DNA of 64,000 nucleotides from Echinarachnius parma (lineage: Eukaryota > Echinodermata > Echinoidea > Clypeasteroida > Echinarachniidae). The position numbers were made by a program, and so were the translations under genes. The notes beneath the pieces were generated by a model that was not told the origin of the DNA, made no database searches, and was given only the letters and a program-made list of their open reading frames with translations. Location of the stretch: positions 95,020-159,019 of the forward strand of contig JBAMJV010003338.1 in assembly GCA_037951105.1 (NCBI GenBank). The letters are read 5' to 3'. This document shows, piece by piece, positions 35,448-48,354 of the stretch. The stretch's first letter is position 1. Each line of letters begins with the position of its first letter.

Positions 35448-36875
35448 AGAGTGCAACATGTTTACCGTTGAGCATGTTCATCGTGAAGGTGAGTTGATAT
35501 TGTCAATCCTGTTAGTACTGAACCGCCGAACAAGACTGTGAATGGTTGTCATGCATAAACTCCTACCCTCCTCCTACCCTTCAATACAGCGCTGGACTAT
35601 AATGGACGAAACTGTGAATGGCTGTTATATGTATAAATGCTTATCGAGGATACAAAACCGCACTAAATCCGTACAGATGTCAACGCATCTTCAAAAAAGA
35701 GTATACATTATGTAAGCCATATTTTGGAGTGCCTGATGATAGGGCGCTTAAGGGGCCCAGTGGGGTATTCCACTTTTTTTTCATCAAAATTGAGATTTTA
35801 ATCTTAAAATGATCCATGGATTCTAAGCTTTAAGAACATGTATACATTGTGGGGTAGAGGGTAGCTATTAAAAGGACAAATTAAGGAGTTCGTTATCAAT
35901 GTTGTACATTTTGGGGGCCGAAAGTGATTATTTTCTGGCTTAGATTGGAGATTTTTAATTGTACTTTAAATGTCCCAAATCAAAATTTTTACCATCCAAA
36001 TAGGGTTTCTCTTTTTTTAGAGTGAAGCAGCAACATCTAATGTCATGCAGAAAATAAACATGTCAGTTTATAGGTGATTAACATGTCCTAAACTTCCATT
36101 GAACCAACTTCCGACTATTTATCCCACTATTTTCCTATATTTATTCATGTCACAATTATCAAACAAATATCAATATTGTATATGACTTTTCAAGCTCATT
36201 TGCCGAAAATCAGATTTTTAAGACTTAAATTCTAAAAAAAATTATGTTATGTTATGTGTCCCATTTCTGATTTTTGTTAAAGTTTTGATTTCACTAAGAA
36301 GATGGATGAATATTAGAAAAAGCCATTATAGGTTTGTTGGTCTATCATTGTAGTTTCTATGTTTACATTAACAAAGATGTATACCCCTACAATTTTTAGA
36401 AGATGCGATTTGAATGATGGCATATCAATTTGTTTATATTTTTATTTTTTCAATATATTTGCCTTTTGAGTTCTTATTTTAAGTCCTATTGTCTAACTGT
36501 TTACTTTTTTATTCATGATTCCGTGTAAGTGCGCGAAAATGGCAAATAATACCCCACTCGTATCATGAAATTAAAACTTGTTGGTGCATCTCACTTTGGT
36601 AGACACATTTGCGGTAGTAAACTTTTTTGTATGTTGAAGTCATGGAAATTTTATTCTGTGAATTCGTAGAATTACAAATAAATCTGAATCTTCAATTTCA
36701 ATGAATTAACTTATTCTTTAATCTCGTCACATTTGTAAACATATTATGCATAATGTTCATTTGTTTGTTCTTTTTTTTTCTAAATTGAATATTAACTGTA
36801 TTTCATACTTGATATATGATGTGTTTGTATATAGATCTGAAATGAAATAAACTTGAAGCTTGAAACATAAATCAA
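35448..36875 (+). other. probable 3' untranslated region
   Basis: AT- and T-rich sequence without reading frames after the predicted stop. Candidate poly(A) signals AATAAA lie at 36677-36682 and 36846-36851. A short duplicated segment (GTGAATGGTTGTCATG... and GTGAATGGCTGTTATATG) lies at about 35538 and 35612. Confidence 0.45.
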
Positions 36876-36974
36876 TGCGTCAAGTTCCATTACTAGACGA
36901 ACCCTAATAAATGACAAAAAAGACGCGGAATTGACTGAATAAAAAATATAGATACAACAAAATCATGCACTTAA

Positions 36975-37515
36975 AGGGATAGTTGAGTTCTGGTAAGGAG
37001 AGTACAGTTTTGGTGAAACTGAATTTTAGTAACCAAAACCTGCATCATTACATTACAAACTAATAGTTACAACTAGAAAGGAACACAAAATTACAAATGA
37101 CATAGTAAAAATAAAGTTATCATTCAAAAAGAGCCGTTAAAACGTAAGAGGGCGCTCTCTAAACACTCATCGGTTTCAACCATTTTGAATAAAATATTGT
37201 GCATGTGATGCTTTGTTGAAATAGTGATTAGATAGATAAATAACCAACAACTATTTAAATACCTATTTTGAAACTTTTTGAAAAGAGGAAGCATTTTTTT
37301 GAATTTTAACGGCTGGTTCAAAATTCTCTAATAAACCTGGGGCCCCAGGTTTATTACAAATAGTTATATTTATGGATATTTCAGCCGTCTCTGAACCGAT
37401 TTTGATCAAACAAAGATGATTTTATTATTTAAATATTATGCTCTTTCAAATGTTACACTCAGTTTTTCATACCTCACAACAAAAATAAGTAGTCTACCAA
37501 AACTCAACTATCCCT
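36975..37515 (+). mobile_element. TTAA-flanked MITE, complete copy
   Basis: TTAA at 36971-36974 and 37516-37519. Same TIRs, and about 95% similar by eye to 12967-13528, same orientation. Lies just beyond the probable end of the death-domain gene. Confidence 0.85.
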
Positions 37516-37519
37516 TTAA

Positions 37520-38049
37520 AACAAATAAATGGTCATTGTTATAACCATTTAAACGGAGGTTAAAATCTAATAACCATACAATATACCTGACATCATTCAT
37601 TGTAATGTGTTATTTAATGAAGCAAATGATCGTTATCTATACTACTCTGCTTGTAACGTTTACTTTATCCTGCTCAAAATTGCTTAATGTATTAGTTCTA
37701 CAATTAAATATTAGGGGGAGGGGAGACTTGGTCTGGTATGTTCAAGTTCAAGTTCGATACAATTAATTAATCGCAACGACATTTTGTAAAATATACAAGC
37801 TGATTGATAATTAAGTGCATGTTATTGTACATTGCCAATCAAAAATACCAGTAATACCATTTTTGATTAAGTTGCAATGAATTAATAAATAATCATGTTA
37901 TATAAGCGAAATCAGGAAGAAAGGTATGAACATTTTAATTAAAATTGGAGGGATCTACTAAAAAGCATGGTTTGTAGAATGTGGATCCCTAAACAAAACA
38001 AAAAAAACAGAAAACAATATAAATAAATTTAAAAAAAAGTATGTATTCA
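37520..38049. other. no recognisable feature
   Basis: AT-rich intergenic sequence with no exon, TIR or repeat that I can match elsewhere in the window. Confidence 0.5.
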
Positions 38050-41000
38050 AGAATGTATATCACAAATCAAAGCGTATGTTTGATAGGTTAAACATGTATG
38101 CAATCGCAATGTATATTGATCTTACTGTATATTTTTGGATCGCGCTATATATTACTCAAGTCCATTGATCTTCGCGTCCATTCCGTATTTCCATACTTTT
38201 CGTAAATGAATCGCAAATGTTTAAATGTATTGTACGCACTCCTGTTTTAACGTATACGTCTCCTTCTTAATTATGTACTAAAGTGACATATATTGTGTAT
38301 GTTGTATTGTTTAATGTTCAGGTTTGAACATAATATTAGTATGTCGTTATTATGAAATTATCATAAATAAATACCCGTCGGTAAACCATGCAATACTCCT
38401 CTTTGGCAAGAATAATTATATCAACGGAGTAAAGCTGTTTTATTCAGTAAATGTATCATATGGGCATACATACAATAAGATATCATTTGATTTGGTATTA
38501 ATGCATGTTCTAGGTACACAGTTTGGTAGTCTGGAGTAACAAACCCAGATGTGATTATTTCCGACTGGGAATAAGTAGTTGAAAGTCATATTATATCCAC
38601 AATTAATCCACGAGATTAAATTGACCTTTTAACCATAACTCATATTTACCTTTTACTGGATAGGCATAGCGTATTATGTAAATATTGGTGCGTGTCGAAA
38701 ATGCTATGTTATCAAGCAATCGTTTGGATGGTATTAACTTGTGTGAATATTATGTGTAACGTATCGTACTTCAATTTGTATTATCAATTTGTAAACTAAA
38801 TAACTAGAAAATGTTTGGATGTACCAGAATACGTATGTATATATAGTAGTGAGCATATAAAGTTTTCATATCATATATTGTGAGCAAATAATTTGTACGC
38901 GGACGTAATGTATGCATGCATAATAAAACATGTACATAAGCTTTTAATACTTAATAGCCCAAATTCTCATCACTGGCTCAACTTGTGCAGACATAAAAAA
39001 AAAAGACAGAGACTACTGGCATGACTGGTATAACCAGGTGCACCTGCATACCTTTTGTTTTTTCGCTATTGATCCCTGGAGATAGTATAATTGTTTCCGT
39101 TCATTATCCAGTCAATCCCTTGAGTTTTGCGTATATGCACCAGGGCAATAGGCCCTTTGAAAGTCGTTCATAGTATAACCGTTCACCAGCAATACAATTT
39201 CCAGGATGATCCTGGCGCAATTTGGCTGATGACTTTTTGTTATAATCAATATTTGTTTAGTGTTGACATTGTACTAATTACCGTGGCTGTATAAAGCTTC
39301 CATAGCCCTATACTGGGTCGTTAGCACAGTTTATATTGTCACATTTGACGGTTTGTACATAAATATACAATGATGCATAATAACATAAATGAAATGGTGT
39401 TTTGAGGATTATTTGTTGTTATTCATAGTATTTGTTTCTGCGATAGTGTACATGGCCTTAAGATGTAATTTTTTTACATTTATGGAACTATACGAATTTA
39501 AAGGGTTTGATGTAATACAATACGAGAATATTGTGTCGTCAATTTGTACACTGCTTATATAAACAGGCAAAACAGTGTGTTGATATTCCTGCACTGCTTT
39601 TTGGGAGAAATTCAATTTGTGAAATCATTGCCTAAATAGCTGACCAGGCTTAATACGTTTTGAGCATAATAAGACTTTTTGTTTAATGGTAACAACAAAT
39701 GGCTAAAGTATAGTATGGTGTACGTATCATCAGTACATTGCTATACATTGCATTTTGTTTGTGAAATATTTACGTCGTTGCACACCGTAAGAAGACATGG
39801 TAATTGTGTATGTATAAAATGATATCCACGTAGATATACACATGTGCATGATGTTAGATTGACCTCCAGGCGAATGCACCACTAAAATGAAGCTTGGGAC
39901 ACATTTATTTTAATTAAACATATCGTTGCAACGTGAAAGGGGTGCGATAACTTGCGTATATTCCAAAATAATTGCAAGACTACAAATTTTACAATACAAT
40001 GTCAAATAAGCGATTATTCAATAATCCTGAACTCTAGTGTGTGTATATCTACGAGACTACGTGTAAACTTGTTTTAATAAATGGAATGCGTGCGTTGTGT
40101 ACAGAACCTAGATTAATTAGATGTACTGAAACAATTAAATAGTGGTTCGTCAACTAATTGCTGACAAAGCAATATTTTGACACACGCGCAATCGTAACAC
40201 ATAGGCATACTGTGCTGACTTCAATGTGTTTGTAATAAAAACAACATGTTGTTATTATGTAGTCAATAATGTATATAATAAAAGCAAAGCCTATGTTTGA
40301 TAGGCTATACATGTACGTAATTAATGTGGGCAAGTAGTTAATCAATGTTTAATAGTCTTACTTCATATTGTATATATTACTCAAGACCATGGATATTCAT
40401 GGCCAATCCGTATTTCCATATTTCTCGTAAATGAATCGCAAACTGTTAAATGCATGTGTACATTATATGAACTTTTGGATTAACGTAGAATTGTAATGCT
40501 TAATTAAGTTATATTATCTGAACATATATGTTGTATTTTAGTATGTTTGTATGTTCAGGTTGGAACATGAAATTATTATTATGACATATCATTGAAACTC
40601 TTCAGTTAATCAGGGGTAATACTCCTATTCGGCAAGAATCACAATACGTATCAAATAAGTTAAATTGTTAAAGTAAATTTATAATATAGTTATATATACG
40701 TAAATATTGACTTGGTATATATTTGAAAAAACATGGAAATGTAATGGCAGCATATACTTTATTTGGTCAAAATCGGTTCAGAAACGACTGAAATATCATT
40801 AAATATATCCGATCGTATTAAATTTTGGCCCCAAATATATTCGATGAAAAAGAAAACAAAAAAAATGCTTACACTTTTTCAAAAATGTTCAAAAGCGGTT
40901 TTTAAATAGTTGTTGATGATCTCTCTATTCAATCATTATTTTAACAAAACACCACATGCATAATTTGGTATGAAAAATAGTTGAAACCAGTGATTTTTTA

Positions 41001-41410
41001 GGAAGCGCCCTCTTGTCTTTTAATGGCTTTTTTGTAATGATAACAGGCCTTTTGCTTAGTCGTTTGTAATTTGTTATACATTTCGAGCACGGTGGAGGTA
41101 TGAATATTATTGTGTAATGTTATTGTGCATGTTTTTTGTTAGTTAAGTTCAGCCTTATCAACACTGTACTACCCCTTTAATTTGTACGAATAATGTGCAA
41201 ATTAAATAACTAGATAATATGTTATCGTAATTGTTGGTATTCGATTAAATTATGTCCTAGAAAACTGTTTAATGACAATAAGTATGTAGTAGCGAGCATA
41301 ACGTTTTGATATTATAGTTGTATCATGAGCAAATACTTTGTACTCGGACGTAATGTATGTCTGTATAATACAACATATACGTAAGCTGGTAATAGTCAAT
41401 AGTTTTACAA
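38050..41410. repeat. ~0.9-1.1 kb direct duplication
   Basis: 38050-38960 and 40250-41410 share, in the same order and orientation: ATGTTTGATAGG, ATATTACTCAAG, CCGTATTTCCATA, GTAAATGAATCGCAAA, AATACTCCT...GGCAAGAAT, AAATAACTAGA and GCGGACGTAATGTATG (CTCGGACGTAATGTATG in copy 2). Copy 2 is longer because a TTAA MITE (40745-41176) has inserted. 38961-40249 between them shows no gene. Confidence 0.75.
40745..41176 (-). mobile_element. TTAA MITE, 5'-truncated copy
   Basis: GGTCAAAATCGGTTCAGAAA and the CCTTTTGCTTAGTCGTTTGT block match the family. It ends ACCCC followed by TTAA at 41177-41180. The other terminus is missing. Present in only one copy of the duplication, so it arrived after the duplication or was lost from the other copy. 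Confidence 0.65.
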
Positions 41411-42369
41411 TAAGCTGTACTTTAACTTTTCGCACCTTATACTGCGTAGCGCTGCATATGCGAAGCAATAGAGTTTTATATTTAGGAAGACTAGAAAAGG
41501 AAGTGTTAAGCAATTCTGCGAAGTTTCGTAAGTAATACAATCTATTAAACAGACTATTTACTCGGAAAACAGAAGTGTAAGTGCGTGTGTTTTGTAGTAT
41601 GTTAATGTGTGTATAAAGTGTTTTATTGTCTGGGGTGGGTGAGGGGGCACGTGTCCTAGTTTATTAACAAAAATTAAAACATAAAAGTCACTTATAGAAT
41701 AAGTTAATTCAAAGGCATCCGCGTAGCCCCCTACCCCCCCCCCCCCCCCTTATATCTGTAAGGCTACCAAGTATAATCACTATGTTAGAAAAAAAAAACA
41801 CATAGGATGTGATAAACCTGCAATAAAAATGCACTATTCTATTCGATGCAGATTATTCATATCAAAGGTGTAGTTTTGCTCGTGTTGGAAACACCGAAGA
41901 CCCCATTCCCTTCTAATTACAGCGATAAGGTACACGATATATTTAAAACATAAAGACATTTTGACGAATGTAAATGGTAGCGTTTAAACATGTATGCAAA
42001 AAACTTATATCATACCTCCAAAAAAAGTTATGCAATTCAAGTTTGAGCGTTCATTTCTCTCTTTTCCCTAGAATTGTTATTAATTTACATGACTTTGGTA
42101 TCAGTGAAAACTTAGTTTATTTTCCTTTACTCTGATGCCCCGTTTTAATTGTAATGTACTGGAATGTACATTGCACTAAAATATGGGACAAAGTCAAGAT
42201 TGAAATGTTGAAAAAATGTTTTGCTATAGTGTGACCGCCTCAACACCATTCATACTCTCCAAACGAAAGCAGAATTTACTTTAGAAATAACGTTTTTTTT
42301 TCATCATTTTGATTGGACATGGCTCCATATTCAGGTCTACTTGAACATTTCTAAAAATATATATGTATA
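41411..42369. other. no recognisable gene; C run
   Basis: Holds a 14-base C run near 41736-41749 (after CTACC) and AT-rich sequence. No credible exon. Confidence 0.5.
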
Positions 42370-42556
42370 CAGGGAAATCCCGTTATAACGAGCTCGCTTA
42401 CAACGAGGTACCGTTTATAACGAGGAGAATCCTTTGGTCCCGATTGTTCCAATGGCATAATGCTCCGATTATAACGAGCTCGGTTATAGCGAGATTCTGG
42501 TTATAACGAGGTAAAATCGATAGTCCCGACTACCTCACTATATCGGGGTTTCCCTG
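42370..42556. mobile_element. Tigger/pogo-like MITE, 187 bp
   Basis: CAGGGAAATCCCGTTATAAC at the left and the inverse of CAGGGAAACCCCGATATAGT at the right, with TA at 42368-42369 and 42557-42558. Internal ATAACGAG words repeat on both strands. CAG termini, TA target duplication and TATAACGAG motifs are typical of the pogo/Tigger branch of Tc1-mariner elements. Too short for a transposase. Confidence 0.75.
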
Positions 42557-42799
42557 TATCAATGCTCAAACTTGAAGTGAGGATTTTATTGTGAAGGTTT
42601 TATACTACATAGAATGGAATCGGTAACAAACGTCTTTTTTTATACATTAAAATCGAAATTAAAACTTTACGATTCACGGTTGCGCTGAAGCATGCGCGAA
42701 AACCAGCTGGTTGAATTTTCGGCAAGTCCAGTGAGAATATAATTATCTTCTGTTTACAAATAATGCTTCACGCGTCAGGTAAATCAGTGGATGAATTAA

Positions 42800-43371
42800 A
42801 GGGATAGTTGAGTTTTGGTATAGAGGGCGCTACACATAATCATTTTTTGTGAGATAATGAAAAACTGAGTGTCAAATTTGAAAGAGCATAACATTTTAAT
42901 GACAGAATAAACTTTATTTGATCAAAATCGGTTCAGAAACGGTTGAAATATCCATAAACATAACCATTCGTAATAAATGTGGGGCCCCACAATTATTCAA
43001 TAATTTTGAACCAACCGTTAAATTTTGTTTTTAAATGCTTCCTCTTTTCAAAAACTTTCAAAAGAAGTTGTTTAATAGTTGTTGATTATCTCTCTATCTA
43101 ATCACTATTTTTACAAACCATCCGAGGCACAATATTTTTATATAAAATGGTTGAAACCAATGAGTTTTTAGAGAGCGCCCTCTTCAGTTTGAACTGCTCT
43201 TTTTTTAATGATAACAGGCTTTTTACTTAGTCGTTTGTAACTTTGTATTCCTTTCGAGCATGGTGAAGTTATAACTATTAGTTTGTAATGTAATGGTGCA
43301 GGTTTTGGTTTGGTTACTAAAATTCAGTTTGACCAAAACTGTACTCTCTTTACCAGAAATCAACTATCCCT
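42800..43371 (-). mobile_element. TTAA-flanked MITE, complete copy
   Basis: TTAA at 42796-42799 and 43372-43375, TIRs AGGGATAGTTGAGTTTTGG and CAACTATCCCT, and the family core. Same orientation as 27576-28121. More diverged from the others. Confidence 0.85.
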
Positions 43372-43554
43372 TTAACTCAAATAAAACAGTAAATCTAAAT
43401 TCAGTTATTCTCACAGTGCCATATTATAATCAAAATGATTATGTATTACATTGCAATATTTGCATTGCATACTTCATGTTACATCAGATATCTTTGTTTG
43501 TATCATGGCTTTAAAATAGTACGACCTGGACCTTGTCATAACAGAGCTCGTTCT

Positions 43555-44060
43555 AAAGAGGTTCCACTGTAATAAATCGCTCCCTTGATGCAGCTACATG
43601 TATTGATAGCATAAGCCCACACACAAGATAAAACACAAATTGTATTTGAATCTCCTTACCACAAGATAAAACACACAAAAAAAACTAAAGAGGTTCCACT
43701 GTAATAAATCGCTCCCTTGATGCAGCTACATGTATTGATAGCATAAGCCCACACACAAGATAAAACACAAATTGTATTTGAATCTCCTTACCACAAGATA
43801 AAACACACAAAAAAAACTAAAGAGGTTCCACTGTAATAAATCGCTCCCTTGATGCAGCTACATGTATTGATAGCATAAGCCCACACACAAGATAAAACAC
43901 AAATTGTATTTGAATCTCCTTACCACAAGATAAAACACACAAAAAAAACTAAAGAGGTTCCACTGTAATAAATCGCTCCCTTGATGCAGCTACATGTATT
44001 GATAGCATAAGCCCACACACAAGATAAAACACAAATTGTATTTGAATCTCCTTACCACTT
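43555..44060. repeat. 132-bp tandem array, ~3.8 near-identical copies
   Basis: AAAGAGGTTCCACTGTAATA starts copies at 43555, 43687, 43819 and 43951, exactly 132 apart, and the copies look identical by eye. AGAGGTTCCACTGTA with GAGCTCGTTCTA just before it resembles a Tigger-type transposon terminus. The lack of divergence means the expansion is recent, or an assembly effect. Confidence 0.9.
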
Positions 44061-47000
44061 ACACAAAATAAATGTTTGGTCGAATAATGCATTAAGAATT
44101 CTCAACAAATTTAGTAAAAGTACATTTATTCAGAATTACATCTGCATAATAACAGAAAAAACAAGTCCAGCATTCAAACTAGCCAGAAAAATATTTCATG
44201 TTAACATCAAATAACGCTGGAAATACCATTTAAAAATACTTAGTAGTACCATATCATAATAACATTGTCACATACAACATTTTAAAATAATGGTATCAAT
44301 CATTAATAAAATACTGAATTTCAATGGCTAAACTGCATAATTATTATAAGTTTCTCTGTTTACCAGGATGCAAACAAAAATGACTGAAAATTGCAAGGAA
44401 CACAATATGGTTTACATAATTATAAGCTATCATCGTACAATTGGTTGATTTACCCTATTCAAATAATGCCTGTCAACCTGTTACGACAAAGGGGACCACC
44501 AGGCAAAAAATATCATATTTTGGTATAATAATGACTAACAGTTTCCAAAGGGTTGTGTAACTCATAAACAATACAATTAATGACCACCACTTAAGGAACC
44601 AATATGGCCTCATTGTTATGTACGCGCCAAATGTCTGGAAGTGGCCAATTCTATTAACGCGTACGTTTGGAGACGATAGAAGTACGGTAGATGCATACGT
44701 CCTAGATAATGCACTAGTCTTTATATAAATGGTCTTGAAACCAATTTTTCTGAACTAAAACTATTACATTTCATTTATAATGTTATTATTTTGGGGTAGT
44801 GGTTCCCTTAAAACCCTATATAAGGCTGGGCTATTTGAGATCTGTAATTGCTAGAGCCCTTCAAAACAGTACATGTACATTAGGTCCCAAATGTTTACAT
44901 TTTATATTACATACAGATTTTAATATCAGTAACACATTTTGGGTTTTTAAAAAATAACAATTTGATATCTTACCCAGAAATGGTTTAGAATATGCATCTA
45001 TCTACCTAAAACATTTACTGGGAATTCTGTTTTTGTTTTAAACATCACATTCAATAGCACCAGATTGATGTACATGTAGGTTTTCCATTTGTTTTAGATC
45101 AAGTATTATTCACAAGTTTGGCAAACAAAAACACATTTGGCAGCAGCAAGTTGATATTAAAATGTACAAAAGAAAGACACAGTCATGACTTATTTATGGT
45201 ACAAAATGTTAAAAAAATGATCTGCAGATGCATGACTTTGAATAATGACAATCATTAAGACAGCCTTTTACATTTCGAAATATGATTATTTGCTTGGTAG
45301 AATTATGTAAAACCAAAATATATCACATGTCATCAAATTCAATAACAAAAGGAAAAAAATAGATATTTACAAAACTAAAACATTCAAAATGAGCGTGTCT
45401 CCTTTTTTGGTTGTACAACATTTTGATATGAAACCAGTGCATGTTACACATTTTAAGTACAGTACATCACAATCTCAAGGTTCATCAATAAGTAACAAAT
45501 GAATAACAGTACTAATTAGAATAATTGACACTAAATTTTGGCACTATTATCTTAGCATCATTAGCCTGTTCAGGACGGATTGATTGTGGTATAACATGTA
45601 TTCGCCATAGACCTAAGCCCAAGTATTTTCTGGACCAGTCCTGAACGGGTTAAAGTAAGTTTACATCTGACGAATTTACAATTTACAATTATTCTTCAGA
45701 ATGATGCCACTGTACAGGGGAACACCGTAATAAAGGTATATCATATAGAAATACAATTCTAGCATCTAAGCATGATTTGAAATGGTTTGAGTTTGAGTTT
45801 GAGTTTATTTATTTATTCACGGTAAAAAGCCGGCTTTCTGAAGTGATAGTTTCTGAAATTATAATAGTGAGATTATCATAGAGTTGGCAGAGCACACGCA
45901 CAACCTTTGATTTTAGATTAGGTTACTTCCATGGTTAAACACAACATTTTCAATTAATAGCATCCCAATTAAATTTTGCCTTCGGTTTACACACAAATTC
46001 TCTTATATCTATGGCAACTCTTGCGGAGAAATGCAACACTCTTCCGTGGAACATAATGATTTAAATCAAAATCAATTGAACTGTTTAGCCAATCAATTAC
46101 TTAGTCATGTAACATAAAAGCTCATGTAGAAACTCAACTTTTATAGATGTTTCATACAGAACAATGCAGAATAATAAAATGTCATTAATGTGAAAGGGAT
46201 GAACGATCAAAAGGCAACAATGCAAAAAGGAAACAAACTACAAATAACCTTATTTACAGCAAACAAAAATGTTGAGAATGTATGAGGCCTGTGTGACATT
46301 ACCCCTGTCTAACAAACTGGGACAACTAACACAGGCCTTTGCATACACACTCAATGGCAGTGAATAGTAAGCTGGTCTTTACAACAACAAAAAAGGAAAT
46401 ATTCAAAATATAACAAATGTACATATTTACACTGAAGAATGGACAAGACTTGGAATTACCTCATCCTTTGGCATGTCGCCGACAGTCCAAAATTAAAATA
46501 ACCCACTTAGCCAACACGAATGGACTAACTACACTGTCAGCCATAGGAAACTAAACACAGCATTCGGATGACACTGCAGGCAATAGAATTTACATCACCA
46601 CCAGCATCAGAGGTACACCTTGGTAATCCCCTTTTTTACAAACAAGAGGTTGATACAATAGTACTAGTTAAATAGAGAAAACAAAACTAGTAGTTTACAT
46701 GATCATGAGTTGCATGGGCACAACATGATCAGATCGTGTGGCCCATTTTGGTTTATTTCAGATAGTGTCAAGTTTCTTATGACTGTCAATATAGTAAGAA
46801 AAAAAGAAAAACAACTGTTTTACCAGCCCAGAACTGGTGCAAACAATCCAAAATTCAACTATGCAGTTACCTTTTATATTTCAGTGATGACAGAATGGGA
46901 TTCTAGCTAAAAGACGATTTGATTTTTAGTAAAAAGAGCTTTTTAGAAGCGGAGTAGAGTAAATATTTATAGTAGCTACGTTAGCTACAAATGTTCATAT

Positions 47001-48270
47001 TATTATCATTATCATGCATTCGCCATGATAGACCCCAGCCTGCGTACTTTCGAGGCCAGTTTAAATGGGTTAAACACATTATTTAAATGACAATTTATGT
47101 CCCCAACCAGTGCGAACTCTAAAATTAGATGACACATTATTTTACAAATATTATTTTAGTGATGGCATTATGATATTTTGGCTATAGATTGCTAAATGAC
47201 ACAGAAATTAACTGTCTGAAAAGCAGGTTGCCAGCTAGTGCACATTACCAAATTTGATGGTGCAGTAACAAAATTCTGGATAAAGACTGCAAGATGTAAC
47301 AAAGTACTGTCTGAGAGCACAGCACAATCAAGTGCGCAATCCTGTATTTTGAAGATCAGTAATTTTGTAAAGGATTATTTCAGCATTGGCAGTATGGGAT
47401 TCTAGCTATAGACTGCAATATAACGATCCAATCACAAATTACTGTCTGAAAAGCATGTCACCAACTGGTGACTGTTACCAAATTTGAAGACACAATAACT
47501 TTTAAAATGTAACGGTAGTTGGTTTAATTTTAGTGCAACATGCATTCTCCATGATAGACCTCAGCCTGCATAATTTCGGGACAAGTTCTAACTGGGTTCA
47601 AAAAGATTATTTCAGTGATGGCAGTTTGAGATTCTAGCTATGGACTGTAAGATGATGAACCAATCACAAATTAATTTCTGATGAACCTATTAAAAAACAC
47701 TGTCTGAATGCATGTTGCTAACCAGGGCACATTCAAAAATTAGTTATTTATTTTGAGATCGGTCCTAACTGGTTACAATGATTATTTCAGTGATGGCAGT
47801 TTGCGATTCTGGCAATGGGCACATGATGAACCAATCACAAATTCCTATCTGAACAGCATAGCGCTTACCACTTTCTAAGTTCTAAGATACAGCAGTTTTT
47901 GAAAGGATTATTTCAAAAGGGCCATATAAGATTGTAGCTATGGTTTGTAAACTCACGAACCAATCACAAATTAGTGTCTGAAAGCATGTTCCCAGCCAGT
48001 GGGCATTTCAGAATTGGATGTGGATGCAACAACGTTAAAAGGATTATTTCAGTGATGGTACAAGATTATGGCTACGGGCACATGTCAAACCGATCACAAA
48101 TTACTGTCTGAACAGAATAGTGCTAACCAGTGGACATTACCAAATTATACAGTGGTTTCTGAAGGCATGTCCCCCGGTCGGCATTCCAGATTTTCATGAT
48201 GCATCAATTTTAAAAGGATTATTTCAGGATGGAAGAACAAGATTCTGTTAACCGGTACACGACCAACCAA
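44061..48270 (-). other. 3' flank / possible long 3' UTR of the SRA gene
   Basis: No reading frames of note. AATAAA signals on the minus strand lie at 47747-47752, 46752-46757, 45806-45826 and 44125-44130; which is used cannot be told. Contains a TTTGAGTTTATTTATTTATT retroposon-like tail (45785-45830), a mini palindromic element (45565-45651) and a diverged tandem repeat (46850-48290). Confidence 0.4.
45565..45651. mobile_element. mini palindromic element
   Basis: CCTGTTCAGGAC and GTCCTGAACGGG are inverted ends of an 87-bp element, with CATGTATTCGCCATAGACCT inside. Relatives: 49223-49315 (complete), and end-less internal fragments at 47015 and 47530 (CATTCGCCATGATAGACC, CATTCTCCATGATAGACC). 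Confidence 0.65.
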
Positions 48271-48290
48271 TCACAAGTTGCTGTCAGGGC
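46850..48290. repeat. diverged tandem repeat, ~110-160-bp units
   Basis: Each unit has GGATTATTTCAGTGATGGCA, GATTCTAGCTATGGACTG, then CCAATCACAAATTACTGTCT. At least seven units recur up to 48290. The last unit overlaps the stop codon of the SRA gene (CCAATCACAAGTTGCTGTCA). Confidence 0.7.
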
Positions 48291-48354
48291 TGCTGGGTGG
48301 GGATAGTTCGCTGCTGTTTTCTGGCATCCCTTCACTACTCTCGTCTTCCTCAAC
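48271..48354 (-). CDS. SRA gene exon 8 (C-terminus)
   Basis: Acceptor TTCTTTTTAG, phase 0. Encodes VEEDESSEGMPENSSELS then PPSSPDSNL and TGA. Low-complexity, acidic and serine/proline-rich, likely disordered, with possible SP phosphorylation sites. The stop lies within the first unit of a downstream tandem repeat. Confidence 0.75.
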   Translation of the reverse strand, partial: VEEDESSEGMPENSSELSPPSSPDSNL

